Below are positions 1 to 9,197 of a DNA stretch of 64,000 nucleotides, in pieces. A model generated the notes under the pieces. It was not told the DNA's origin. It did not search any database and was given only the letters and a program-made list of their open reading frames with translations. A program made the translations under genes and the position numbers. The stretch is from the NCBI RefSeq assembly GCF_000315625.1, contig NW_005434607.1, forward strand, positions 35,070-99,069. Reading direction: 5' to 3'. The number at the start of each line of letters is the position of its first letter. Positions within the stretch are counted from its first letter, which is position 1. Origin of the DNA: Guillardia theta CCMP2712 (lineage: Eukaryota > Cryptophyceae > Pyrenomonadales > Geminigeraceae).

Positions 1-104
1 CCCCTTGCTCCGCTCCCCCCTCTCAGTCTCTTTGCTCCGCCTCCCCCCTCTCAGTCTCTTTGCTCCGCCTCCCCCCTCTCAGTCTCTTTGCTCCGCCTCC
101 CCCC
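1..104. repeat. 28-bp CT-rich minisatellite
   Basis: Three full 28-bp units begin at 21, 49 and 77. Each reads TCTCAG, TCTCTTTG, CTCCGC, CTCCCCCC in succession. A degenerate partial unit fills 1-20. The units look identical by eye. The array may continue left of the window. It overlaps the probable last exon of the bHLH-PAS gene. Because 28 is not a multiple of three, a change in copy number would shift the C-terminal reading frame. Confidence 0.9.
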
Positions 105-1834
105 TCCTTGTACCAGGCTTGGTCGTCCAGGCATGCCCGGGTTGCCGGGCATGGGGCCCATACCTTGAAGGACTCCTACACGCGGTGATGAGCACGAGAC
201 CTTGAAGGAGAAGGGAGGAGGCGAGGCAGGGCAGGGGACTGACCAGGGAATCCTGAAGTCATGGGGAGCAGCGGCTGACCCTGCGGCATCTGCTGGTTTT
301 GGTTCATCCCGCCCATGTCTTGACCTGCAGCTGCTCATGGGGTGCGACCAGCAGGCAGTCGAGGCACCTGAGGCTCCAGGGCCGCTCTCAGAGGGTCGCA
401 TGAAGCACACGATGCAGTGCGCCTTGTTGTTCTTCCACAGGCAGTTCATCTCAACGCTGGAGGAAAGAAATCAGCGTTGCAGACTGGAGCAATAGACTTC
501 ACTTGAAGCTGGCGGTTGTTCCGTCCTGTGGCATCAAACCTTGTCAGGGAAGGAAGATTGAGGCAAGCAAGAAATGAAACCTGTCTCACGCAGTTCTGCG
601 TCAGGGGAATATGGTTAAGCTCTCCAGAGAGAAGTTGCGAGACTGCCTTGAGGGTGTTCTGGGAGGAGATCAGCTGCCTTCTCAACGGCGGGCAGAAATC
701 ACCTGCATGTCTTGCGGGCTGACGAGAGAGAAGAAAGTTCGGCCGATCAGCTTGTATCGCTGACAACAATCATGAATCAACATAAACACACATGGTGGTG
801 GTGGTGTGGGGCAACATCAACGAACAGAAACACATGGAGGTGATGGTTGGGGGGAGGGCAACCTGATCTGCTCCATAGCCAAGCATGGCAGCGAAGGCTG
901 GATTGACCTGCGTGAACAAGCAAGAGTTTTTAGCGGCAGGAGAGAGGAAGACGAGTGGGGGAAGTGAACCTCTTGTATCGTTCCGTCGGCACCTGCGACA
1001 CTTGAGAAGCAACGCCTTCTCTTCAGTTCTCATCACACCTGCATACGCTATGCCCATCGAAGCCATGAGAAATCCTGACATGTACGCCTGCACTTGAGCC
1101 ATGAGACAACTTCAAGTCTATGTCGTTCGATTCCTGCTCTATGTCGTTCGCAGAAACTCCCAGCGCTCCTTCTGCTCCTGTTGCAAAGAGGTGAGGACAA
1201 GAGCTGGCCGCAGCTAAAAAGCTTTACCTCCATTGGTGCCATTGCCAGAGCTTTGAGTCTGTACATTTGACGCGTTCTTGGATAGAAAGTCGATGGCACA
1301 TTGAAGGACCTGGAACCACAGTCAACCTTCGCCCGCGTCCTTCAAGTGTTCATCGTCACAGTGTTCATCGTCAATGCTGCCGAGTTCGTCGAGTCGAGGT
1401 TGGGAAGCAAATCCTGGCCCATCCTCATCATGCAAAGTCGCCTTGGGGCTGGCCAAAGGAACCTGAAGGTCGGCTAACAATTCTTTTGTCTGGAGAGCAT
1501 ACGTCAATGGCATGCTCGCACTGCAGCATGAGAACCCACCTTCTCTCTTCTTTTCTGCTCCACCACCTTGTGCTTCTCCTTGCGGTATTGCTCCTCTGCG
1601 CCAGGGTCAGACATCAGGCCACAACGTCGATCCAAAGAGTTCCTCCGGTCGAGTTTCTTGGGCGTTTGGATCCAGGTTCTTCGTCGCTGTCACCTTCGCT
1701 ATTGCTCTTCAAGTCGTCCTGCAGCATACAGGTTACCGCATGCGCTCCTGGAGTCCTTTTACTTGTTGGCTGGCATGTTGTCCGCCCATCCCGGGTGGGA
1801 AGTTTTCCATCTGGCGAGCAAGACTCAGAAACAT
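51..1834 (-). CDS. bHLH-PAS family transcription regulator, about 15 exons
   Basis: Exons on the minus strand: 1763-1810, 1626-1718, 1540-1593, 1463-1489, 1360-1413, 1228-1309, 1158-1177, 1037-1087, 863-907, 703-759, 581-658, 503-525, 368-456, 244-324 and 51-175. Together they give an open frame of 308 residues. Phases match at every join. Start is ATG 1810, or ATG 1834 in the same frame. An acidic stretch and a basic GSKRPR patch precede the basic region EKHKVVEQKRREK, whose H, E and R spacing is the E-box-contacting pattern of bHLH proteins. Helix 1 is TKELLADLQDLLP and helix 2 is TMNTVLQCAIDFLSK. A PAS domain follows, with NPAFAAMLGY, LIGRTFFSLVSPQDM, LLSGELNHI and FNVEMNCLW. The tail is rich in Q, M, G and P. 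Least certain are the 32-bp intron 1594-1625, the exons between 1037 and 1177, the join 908-1036 and the 3' end. By family it is a nuclear DNA-binding dimer with a PAS interaction or sensor domain; target and ligand are not visible. Confidence 0.72.
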
Positions 1835-2559
1835 GTAGGTGCTCACTATGCAGCTTCTCTGTTCCACATGTCCCTCCTTCATCTCCTTTCGTTGCGATGC
1901 CATTAGCACTTCTACCCTTCCTTGCATCAACCGCCCCCAACCTCCCTCCCCCATGGCCCCAACCTCCCTCCGCCATGGTTCAATTCGTTTCGGTCGACTC
2001 TTCTCTCCTCTCCTCTATCTCCTCTCCCTCTTCTCCGTCCCTCCCCCCGTAACCTGTTTGCTGTTCTCCTCTCCTCTCCTTCTCTCTTTGTGTTTGTGCG
2101 CATTTCCGTACGACTTTCTTCGTGTTTTTTTCTTCTTTTTTCCTTTTTTCTTCTGTTATTCTTCCCAGCGGGGACGGGCTGGGGTGTGCCAACCCCTAGC
2201 TAGGGCAGGGGTGGTAGGTGAGACGGGGGGTAGGGAACAGAAGTCAGAACATCAGAAGGGGGTACTCTGACTTTGGGTGTTGGATAATATATGGGTAGGG
2301 GTACATACCCCATCCCCTCTTAAACACCAAAAAAGGTTATGCAGGGTGGTACTACCCCTACCCACCATTCCAAGGACCTGCATGAAACGGTCACGGGCCG
2401 ACTTATAAGAAAAAATATAACATTATAAAAAAACCATCAAAACTCAATGAAAAACAATATATAAATGGGATAGATAGTAAATACAAAAATCAATTATTGA
2501 ACTCTCGTACAATTGCAGCTGCCTAAAACATTAAGCTAAACTTTGTTTTATAAACTACG

Positions 2560-2850
2560 CCCGGGCCCGGGGCCCGGGACCGCCTGTCACTGAAGCCTGA
2601 GTCCACTGCGGCCCAGTGACTGCCGCGCCGGCCGAGTCAAGCCGCTCCGACTCCTCATCGGGAGTCGGTGACAGCCGCGCCGGCAGTGGCCGCGCACTGT
2701 CGGGTCGCGCCACCGCCGGGCCGGGCCCACGATGAGATGGCCCCGCCGCCCGGCGCGGCGAGCTCATGGCCGTGAGGGCCCGGGGCCGGACCGCCCGCTG
2801 ATCCCGGGCCGTGAGCCGCCCGGCGCGCCGGTCCGTCTGCTCTCGGAAAA
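2560..2850. other. GC-rich hairpin island
   Basis: An abruptly GC-rich block sits in AT-rich DNA. It contains perfect short inverted repeats: GTCACTG at 2586-2592 against CAGTGAC at 2614-2620, and CCGACTCC at 2647-2654 against GGAGTCGG at 2661-2668 with a six-base loop. There are also GGGCCC and CCCGGG runs at 2560-2580. An 11-bp inverted repeat (TGGGTAGGGGT 2292-2302, ACCCCTACCCA 3104-3114) brackets a wider 0.8-kb region. It could be a degraded non-autonomous element or a structured RNA; no family is recognised. Confidence 0.4.
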
Positions 2851-3170
2851 CTTGGGGAAGAGACCCCCACCACCCAGAATTTTCACTGCTACACTTGACC
2901 ACCCCAGAATTTGTAATTAAGAAAAGGTATTTCGGGGTACCTGTTTGACTACCCCACCCGTCAAAATCGATGATATGCGAACAAAGTTTTAATATTTTTT
3001 AGATTATATCACGGTACTACATTTACAAAACAATTAAAAACTAATACTGTCCCTTTGGTACAAAACATTCATTTTAGGGTGATATTAAAATCAGTAGGGA
3101 CTCACCCCTACCCAGGTTTTCCCTCCTTGTTCCTCCATTGCTCCCCTCCCCGCTCGCTCCGTGAGCTCCT

Positions 3171-3254
3171 TCCCACCACCACCACCACCACCACCACCAC
3201 CACCACCTCCTCCTCCTCCTCCTCCTCCTCCTCCTCCTCCTCCTCCTCCTCCTC
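3171..3254. repeat. CAC/CTC trinucleotide microsatellite
   Basis: About 11 CAC units are followed directly by about 16 CTC units. The tract ends roughly 75 bp before the ATG at 3330, so it lies in the promoter or 5' untranslated region of the secreted-protein gene. Long Thr/Ser or Trp/Arg frames through it are artefacts. Confidence 0.9.
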
Positions 3255-3329
3255 ATACTTCTACTTGACCTCATTCTCCAAGGAAACCTGATCTAAGGGT
3301 GCGCGTTGTTGCCTCTTCAAGCGAGCACA

Positions 3330-4484
3330 ATGAGCTTTTCAAAGTTCTATGTGATTGTTCTCACTGCCTTCCTTTTCCTTTCCTCGCTTTCGGATGCTGC
3401 TTGCCCCAAGACCTGCAACTGCGCACCAATTCCTCAGCAGAATTTCCCTGGGGAGTGCTGTAAACCCGGAAGTTTGCAGTACAACGACACTGATGTACCA
3501 AGTTTCTGCACAGACAAACCTTTTGAAAGTGGTTACACCATGAAGATCGATGAGAAGGTTCCGGTTCAGATCAATCTCGTGGATTATTGCACGGACCAAA
3601 TAATCTTCAGCTCCTTCGTTGCTCCTCAGGTTGACCGTTTCAGTGTGGCCAACTTCCCCTGCTCGTTCCAACCTGCATCGTGCTCTGAAGTTCCGACTGC
3701 AGATCAGGCCTCGTGCCAGGCTGGTGAGAAAGTCTGGACCGATACCTTGGGCTGCACGTCCCTTGATGTGCAGAAGCTGCTGAATTCTCGAATCTGCAAC
3801 AGCACCAACTACCCAGGAAAGACGGGAGATTACGTCTGGGTAGATGCAAACCCTGGGGATCGTGTAATCCTGCCCACTGTCGGGTACTGCAACTGCAACT
3901 GGAAGAAGCGTTTCAGCGAGCTCAATGGAACGGGCTTGACGAATGTGACGAAGGGAGTTCCGAACGGCTACATCAAGGAGGGTATGAGCACGTTCTATGT
4001 TCAAGTGATGATAGGAGGGAGAAGCACATCTGCCAACGACGATCCCACCTGTCAGTGTGCAAGCCCCTGGGATGTCTCACCTGAATGTGAGATTGAAACA
4101 TCACATGACACCTCTCATGCTTGTCATCAGGTATGTGCGCCCTTGGAACAAGAAAAGTTCCATACATTTACAACTATTCGTACCTGCCCTCCCTCACCGC
4201 CCTTATCTCCATCCAGAACGGCCAAGTATGCAATTACTCTCTTCATGAATTCAACTCAAAATCCTGTCAGCTCATATACCAGAACACGTATGTGCGATAC
4301 AACTTCGAGGAGCGGGGAATAGGTGAACAATGCTCTCATCAAGAAAAAATGGCAGAGGCTAGCGACTGGTCAAGTCTGACAGAGCGTCTTCTTCTGTATA
4401 GGTTGTGTTGGCTGTTCCGTCGACTACTGCTGGGGAGTTCCGATGGTCCGTGCAGATTTGATTCCCTTTGTACATGGCAGCTGA
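3330..4484 (+). CDS. Secreted Cys-rich protein of unknown function
   Basis: Exons are 3330-4130, 4217-4322 and 4402-4484, with introns of 86 and 79 bp (GT-AG). The phases agree and give 329 residues ending at TGA 4482-4484. The protein opens with a classic signal peptide: MSFSKF, then the hydrophobic run YVIVLTAFLFLSSLSDA. The mature part begins with CPKTCNC and carries many Cys pairs (GECCKPG, CNCNWKK, CQCAS, GCVGCSVDYCWG). Several N-glycosylation sequons are present (NDT, NST, NGT, NVT). This indicates an extracellular, disulfide-bonded glycoprotein. No transmembrane helix or known domain is recognised. Exons 1 and 2 are secure. The C-terminus is less so: skipping 4446-4480 as a short intron would keep the frame open to TGA 4612, and a further exon-like segment lies at 4965-5266. 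Confidence 0.7.
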
Positions 4485-4964
4485 ACGAGCTGCAGGCTGG
4501 TGTTGACAGCACAGTCAGTGTTGAAGATCCTACGCAAGAGCCTCCCACCCTCAACTTCCTGGTGCTGCTGTCTCCCAACCCCTCCCCTCGCTGTGTTTGC
4601 TTCGCGTGCTGATCGTGATGAATATGGCAGTGGAGAAGGATGGGATTCGACCTCACACTCTCGGTGAGGACCTTTCTCGTTATGACATGAGGGTCTGACT
4701 TACTGCCGCGAATCGTCGTAAAGTCGTCCAAACAGTGTGCTATACGGAGGCTCCCTGACCCTAACAATGCAAATGCAGCCTACTGCCGGTAGATAGATGT
4801 TGTACTGCAAGTTAGGATGTGGATTGAACGAGCGCCATCGTCAGGTATCCAACTGCTGGTACAGAAGTCGACGTCTGCTCATTGAAAATCTACATCGCCT
4901 GGATCGGGACTGACGGTTTTGAGATCGCCCTTTAGTGTTGAAGATCTGAATTTTGTTTTTGCAG

Positions 4965-5266
4965 GATACGGGCAGCCATGTCAGAGTAGCAATGAAATGT
5001 TTTCAAAGGTAGTTCAACACATGAGAATTCCTCCAACTGACTTGCTCGTGAAGTTCACCCAAATGGGAGTCTCCAACATCGCGGCACAGATGTACACTGG
5101 CGCCTCAAGTCTGGTGAGAAGCCGAAGCTCAAGACTTGTGAGGGTGTTGAATGTTTGGTGGGCAGGCGACAAAAGTGGATCGGAGGGTCACTGGTTAATT
5201 GTCAAACAATATTTCGCAAAATCTGTTCGCTATAAAAGAGATGTAAAGCTCTTCGTGTACGTTTAG
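4965..5266 (+). CDS. Probable terminal exon or separate small gene
   Basis: A strong acceptor (TTTTGTTTTTGCAG, ending at 4964) precedes an open stretch of about 100 codons ending in TAG at 5264-5266. It encodes GYGQPCQSSNEMFSKVV, then IPPTDLLVKFTQMGVS, with coding-like composition. An alternative donor (GTGAGA) follows 5113. No good ATG precedes it in frame, so it may be an additional exon of the secreted-protein gene upstream. The linking exon between 4485 and 4964 could not be established. No homology is recognised. Confidence 0.4.
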
Positions 5267-5759
5267 TCCCGCAAGGGCAAACTATCGAACACATTGCCAT
5301 AAAGCGGGAGCTTGTGTTCCTGAAACAACATCTTACTTGGCTCTGGCTGGGAGTTAGGATGTTGAATCCGTGGCTGCTCAAAGATCGTTATCATCATCCA
5401 ATCTTAAAAGTCTTCACGTACTGGGAATTGAGCGTGACCAACGTTGGTTGACAGCCATTTCTTTTTGCTCTTCAACTTGTATATCCGGTCGGTGAACTGA
5501 GCAGAATTAAGCATGTGAATTGATAAGTATATACGTTGCACTTACGTTTCGCCAGGCAACATCATCTGTGGACTTTACCTGGCTCTTTGCAGCTTCGACA
5601 ATATCAAACTCGATATACTGTAAAATATCTTCCTGTCAATTTTTGTTAAACCCAGCTGTTAATGCGCAATCAGCAAGAGTTTCTTTACCCTGCACGGCAA
5701 ATTTCGCATCATGTTGAGATCAGAAACTATCGTCCTGAATATGGAGAGGAATTCACGCT
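5267..5759. other. Intergenic, nothing evident
   Basis: This is the convergent intergenic region between the plus-strand exon ending at 5266 and the minus-strand ubinuclein-like gene ending at 5760. No repeat, RNA gene or credible reading frame was seen. Confidence 0.5.
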
Positions 5760-6486
5760 TCAAGCAGCTCCTCTTTTCAAAACGTCATACTCCAAAACCA
5801 TAGTACAAAGATGACCGACCGAGCAATTGCTAGTGACACCATCTATCATTCGCCTCACAACTCCATTGAAGTTGAGGTCTCCGATCTGCAGAGCCTGCAA
5901 CTTTTCTCGCTCCGCTTTCTGAAGAAATTCATTTAGCTCTTCCAAGTACTTGTCCTGATCAAGAGGCAATCAAAAATATGTCGCTATGGGAGATTGACCA
6001 TGATACTTGGAGATTCTTGCTGGTCTGTGCCTGGATAGCTTTCCTAACTCGATTCTCCACAGTTTGACTCTTGATCTGCACACCTCTTAACAGACAACAC
6101 ACGACACGCCATGGTGTTGAATATCTGTACTTACCTTCAAGGCATCCGCAAATGTCTGAAACATCAATGTAATGTTCTGTGCAGCTCCGGTCAGCGTTGT
6201 GGCGCTGCAATACTGAAAGGGCCAACTCACGCATTGATGCTGTTCCGCAACTCGGATGAGCTTGACCAGCTCTTCGATGTAATTTTTGGTCGAGTACTTC
6301 TCCTTCCTCTCGAGAAGATCGTCTATCTGCTTCTTGACCTTCCGCTTCAAGTCAGCCTGCAGCCAATCATAGCTCACATTTCACCTCCTCAACTTCCATT
6401 GGATTCTTGTCTCCCATTTTGAACCACGTCTTCCTCCGCTGCTTTTTGGGAGCTCCAGAGTCCCTCTCTGTACCATCCTCTTCCAT

Positions 6487-6528
<42 letters not shown>

Positions 6529-7140
6529 CTCTTCCTCCTTCTCTACATCGCTAGCTCCATCAAGCGATCTCTGTGTGTCAACATGAAATCCCAGATTTGA
6601 ATCATGGGTCCTCTTTGATTCATGTTTAGCTTTTGCTCGCTTTTTGAATTTTTCAACCAACTCGGAATCATCAATCAGAGGGTCATCAAGTTCATAATCT
6701 TGTGAATCGTTGTCTGTGCCAGAATCTTCAGCACTTTCATCCTGTTCAAGGAAATCGTCAAGATGTCGTAAAAGCTTGCAAAATAGTATTCTTACATCCA
6801 CGTCCTTGGGATTACTGGTCATAGATGACCATTTGGCAATGATCTTGTCATAAATTCCACCTCCAAACCGTGGAGATTCGCTTGAAGGATCCTGCTTCTG
6901 GAGTTCATTGCTGGCAGCATCAAGGGATGTCACTGCGCCGTTCGTCTCCCTTGCTCTCCTGCTCCTCTTGACAAGCTCCCAAAAGTTGATCTCGCCATTC
7001 GGAAAGTCCTCCAGATCAATCTCTATGGAGCCAGTTTTAGGCTCTCTAATTTTCCTCTTGGACGGCAAAATTTCTTCTTCAATGATGTCATGTTGTGCGT
7101 TCGCATCGGCGTTGAGACTCATGCTCATGCTCATGCTCAT
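5760..7140 (-). CDS. HUN-domain protein, ubinuclein/HPC2-like (HIR histone-chaperone subunit)
   Basis: Minus-strand exons 6385-7140, 6231-6356, 6135-6176, 6007-6075 and 5760-5954 are all joined in phase 0 and give 395 residues. Introns are 28 bp (unusually short; an alternative donor makes it 36), 54, 59 and 52 bp. Residues 149-160 read YELDDPLIDDSE, the signature of the HUN/HPC2 domain, by which ubinuclein and yeast Hpc2 bind HIRA/Hir and histone H3.3-H4. A Lys-rich stretch follows. Residues 201-221 are an almost pure Glu/Asp run encoded by a (GACGAG)n microsatellite, and then comes the basic patch PKKQRRK. The C-terminal exons are helical and charged (KRKVKKQIDDLLERK, NYIEELVKLIRV), consistent with a ubinuclein middle domain. 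The expected role is nuclear, replication-independent H3.3 deposition. At 395 residues it is shorter than animal UBN1. Confidence 0.75.
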
Positions 7141-7436
7141 TCTTCACAATCAAGATGATTAGCTCATGCAAGAAATTCACTTCACACCTGTACAACCATT
7201 CAGATCCCCCAGGATTATTCTGGCAACTGCCTGGCCGGTTCTTCTTCCATCCTCCCTCCCCTCTATCTCGTCCGGCGGTTTCCCTTCCTCTCTCCCTCTC
7301 TGCTCTCCCCCCCATCCTTACCCCCGCTCTCCTCGCTCCACCTCCCTCCCAGCCTCCCTCCCTTCCTCCCCTCCCTTCCCAGCTTCCTTTCCCTTCCCCA
7401 CAGTTCCCTCCTCTCCCTGCTAGGCTCTCCTATCCT

Positions 7437-7448
7437 TTTGGCGCCAAA
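7437..7448. promoter_or_regulatory. E2F-like palindrome TTTGGCGCCAAA
   Basis: This perfect 12-bp palindrome matches the consensus of E2F/DP factors (TTTSGCGC on both strands). It lies about 300 bp upstream of the ATG at 7140, next to the CT-rich presumed promoter of the HUN-domain gene. E2F control would suit a histone-chaperone subunit with S-phase-linked expression. Use in vivo is inference. Confidence 0.45.
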
Positions 7449-7450
7449 TC

Positions 7451-7548
7451 TTATGAATTGGTGGTTCGTGGATCCAAATAATTTTGCATCTATCAGTACA
7501 TTTGAAAATTTTCAACCTAATTTTGACCCACGAACCACCAATTCATAA
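7451..7548. repeat. 21-bp perfect inverted repeat (hairpin or tiny MITE-like element)
   Basis: TTATGAATTGGTGGTTCGTGG at 7451-7471 is exactly complementary to 7528-7548, with a 56-bp AT-rich spacer. The arms have clean ends. The size (98 bp) would fit a miniature inverted-repeat element or a cruciform-forming regulatory site. No clear target-site duplication is evident. Confidence 0.75.
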
Positions 7549-7610
7549 AAGTGCAGTCGGGCCGGCTCAGCGGCCGGCCAGTCACCTGCCCGGCCCAGAG
7601 TCCGGAGCGA

Positions 7611-7756
7611 GTTTCACTCAAATTTAAGCTGTGTTGCATTGAGTAATATATTTACTCAAAGTTAAGTGAAACTTCAGTACGAGGACAGTTAGGAGAGTTT
7701 ACTCAACACTGATGGTCTGTCTCGTACTGATTTTTTAACTTAAATTTGAGTAAAAA
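7611..7756. repeat. Nested imperfect inverted repeats
   Basis: The outer arms are GTTTCACTCAAATTTAAG (7611-7628) against CTTAAATTTGAGTAAAA (7739-7755). The inner arms are CAGTACGAGGACAG (7675-7688) against CTGTCTCGTACTG (about 7717-7729). TTGAGTAA recurs at 7637-7648 and 7765-7772. The whole can fold into a long stem. It may be a relic of a mobile element or a hairpin RNA source. Confidence 0.5.
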
Positions 7757-8026
7757 AAAAATTTGAGTAAAACAGACTTGTGCCTGAAGGCTGAAACGAC
7801 TGTTTTAGCGCGACAAGGCCCCGGCCCCGGACTCCGGGATGGCTAAAAGTACCGTGCGGGTACCATGCCACCCTGGCAGCGGCACCGAAGACCGTGACAA
7901 GCAGGGGTTCATATCCCAAAGAAAGAGGGTAAAAGGGAGGGGTTGAATGAGAAAAGAGGCTAAATACAGAAGGGGGTACGGTACTTTTAGACCCCCTAAA
8001 TTGACGTTGAGACAGGCGGACCCTGA

Positions 8027-8205
8027 TTTGACCCTGATTTGACTACCATTTGACCGTCGATATCCCTGGTCTCGTGACTTTTCCTCGAACATTCCATCAG
8101 TTTGACCAACCGTTTGACCACTCATCAAATGTCATTAACAAAAATATCTGGTAGTGCTGACATTTTTGACTACCATTTGACCCAGCGATTTGACCATTAT
8201 TTGAC
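8027..8205. promoter_or_regulatory. Cluster of nine TTTGAC motifs
   Basis: TTTGAC starts at 8027, 8038, 8049, 8101, 8113, 8165, 8176, 8189 and 8200, usually followed by C or T and often spaced 11-13 bp apart. The 10-mer TTTGACTACC occurs at 8038 and 8165, and also at 2944 in the other non-coding region. TTGAC is the core of plant-type WRKY W-boxes. A degenerate 11-13-bp tandem repeat explains the pattern equally well. The cluster lies about 430 bp upstream of the small gene at 8636. Confidence 0.5.
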
Positions 8206-8635
8206 CGTGGTCAAATATCTATCCTATGATAGAGGGGTGGGAGACAATACCTTCCCTCGCGCCCTCCCTGCTGCATTAAAACAGCGGACATTGTTCCTTC
8301 GCTCACTTCAGCCGCTGCGACTGTCTCTTGCCACCAACCTTGTTCTAGCTCTCTAAATAGACCGACATCTCGGGTCTCTGAGCACTTCTCTCTATTCGAT
8401 CCTTGCTTTTCCTCTTTCCTGGAAAACTGTTCCAACGGCTTTGTTCTGGTTAGGACAACCAGCGTTCTACCTCTATTTCCGAGTACCAGCAAAACTTCGG
8501 GGTTTCGATTCTTCTGAATTCTCTGTAACAGAGCAGTTCAAATTGGCCTTGTGATTGATTCTGCTTGTCAACGTTTGGTTCCGCAGAGACTGATCCTGTT
8601 GAGTTTGTCCTCCAACGGCTGTAACAAGGTTCAGT

Positions 8636-9088
8636 ATGTCGAAGACGTGCTCTACCATCTCCGCTCTCAGGACCTCTTGCATCTCATCGGTCAAAGGAAA
8701 GACTCATGCTTTCTCTTCAACGGCAAAAGAGTCTGTCCTCAGGTCCGTGCACACTGGGAGGAAGAACCCACTCAACTCGCATCACTACACGGACGGCCGA
8801 GTCAGAAACAGAGCCGTGTCACATGGGTCTGACTTCATCACCGGAGGCAAGCACGCTCAGCAATCCTCCTTTCACAATATGAAGAGACTCGATGTGAACT
8901 TGATCAACAATGGAGCCTCCAAGAGTCACGACTCCCTTGGTAGTCCTGGCAAGCCCAAAGCGATTCACGAACAATCCGTTCCTCAGCACGCTAACAAGGC
9001 TTCCAAGCCATGGAATGCTACTTTTCTTGAGTTTATCTCTTCTCTCGAAGAAGGCAGAGCTGCTCGACCTGACAACTCAAACTTCTAG
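8636..9088 (+). CDS. Hypothetical protein, 150 aa
   Basis: A single open frame from ATG 8636 to TAG 9088 encodes a Ser-, Asn-, His- and Lys-rich polar protein. It has no signal peptide, membrane helix or recognisable domain. The most ordered part is near the C-terminus (WNATFLEFISSLEEG). A possible 5' exon border lies just upstream (TTCCGCAG ending about 8586). The opposite strand also carries a coding-like helical stretch at 8594-8685 (DEMQEVLRAEMVEHVF), so the strand is not secure. Confidence 0.38.
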   Translation: MSKTCSTISALRTSCISSVKGKTHAFSSTAKESVLRSVHTGRKNPLNSHHYTDGRVRNRAVSHGSDFITGGKHAQQSSFHNMKRLDVNLINNGASKSHDSLGSPGKPKAIHEQSVPQHANKASKPWNATFLEFISSLEEGRAARPDNSNF

Positions 9089-9197
9089 CTTCTCTCTCTA
9101 GGTGCCGTGCGTGTTTAGAGCAAGACTGTACTTCTGTGTTGTATTCTGTGCTGTATATAAACAAAGAAGCGATTGAACAACTCAGTTATCTGCATTG

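Larger units (their letters stand above)
1835..3329. other. Intergenic low-complexity region
   Basis: No gene is supported here. The content in order is a pyrimidine (CT) tract at about 1880-2165, an A/G-rich stretch, AT-rich DNA at 2400-2550, a GC-rich hairpin island at 2560-2850, AT-rich DNA at 2890-3060, and a trinucleotide microsatellite next to the gene at 3330. Open frames in the CT tract and the microsatellite are simple-sequence artefacts (runs of S, P, R or W). Confidence 0.6.
7141..8635. other. Intergenic region with CT tract, inverted repeats and TTTGAC cluster
   Basis: No credible gene lies here. Contents are a CT-rich tract (about 7210-7435) immediately upstream of the ubinuclein-like gene, an E2F-like palindrome, a 21-bp inverted repeat, a second nested inverted-repeat segment, short GC-rich blocks at 7556-7610 and 7805-7890, and a TTTGAC cluster. 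The last 400 bp lead into the small plus-strand gene at 8636. Confidence 0.55.

Noticed and set aside
1267-2052. Plus-strand 261-codon open frame
   Set aside because: It is antisense to the bHLH exons and runs into a CT-rich tract. Its composition (Ser/Leu/Pro-rich) is low-complexity.
3055-3291. Thr/Ser-run and Trp/Arg-run open frames
   Set aside because: They are produced by the CAC/CTC microsatellite.
4620-4720. tRNA-like T-arm (GGTCGAATCCC on the minus strand)
   Set aside because: The T-stem does not pair properly and no matching acceptor or anticodon arms could be drawn.
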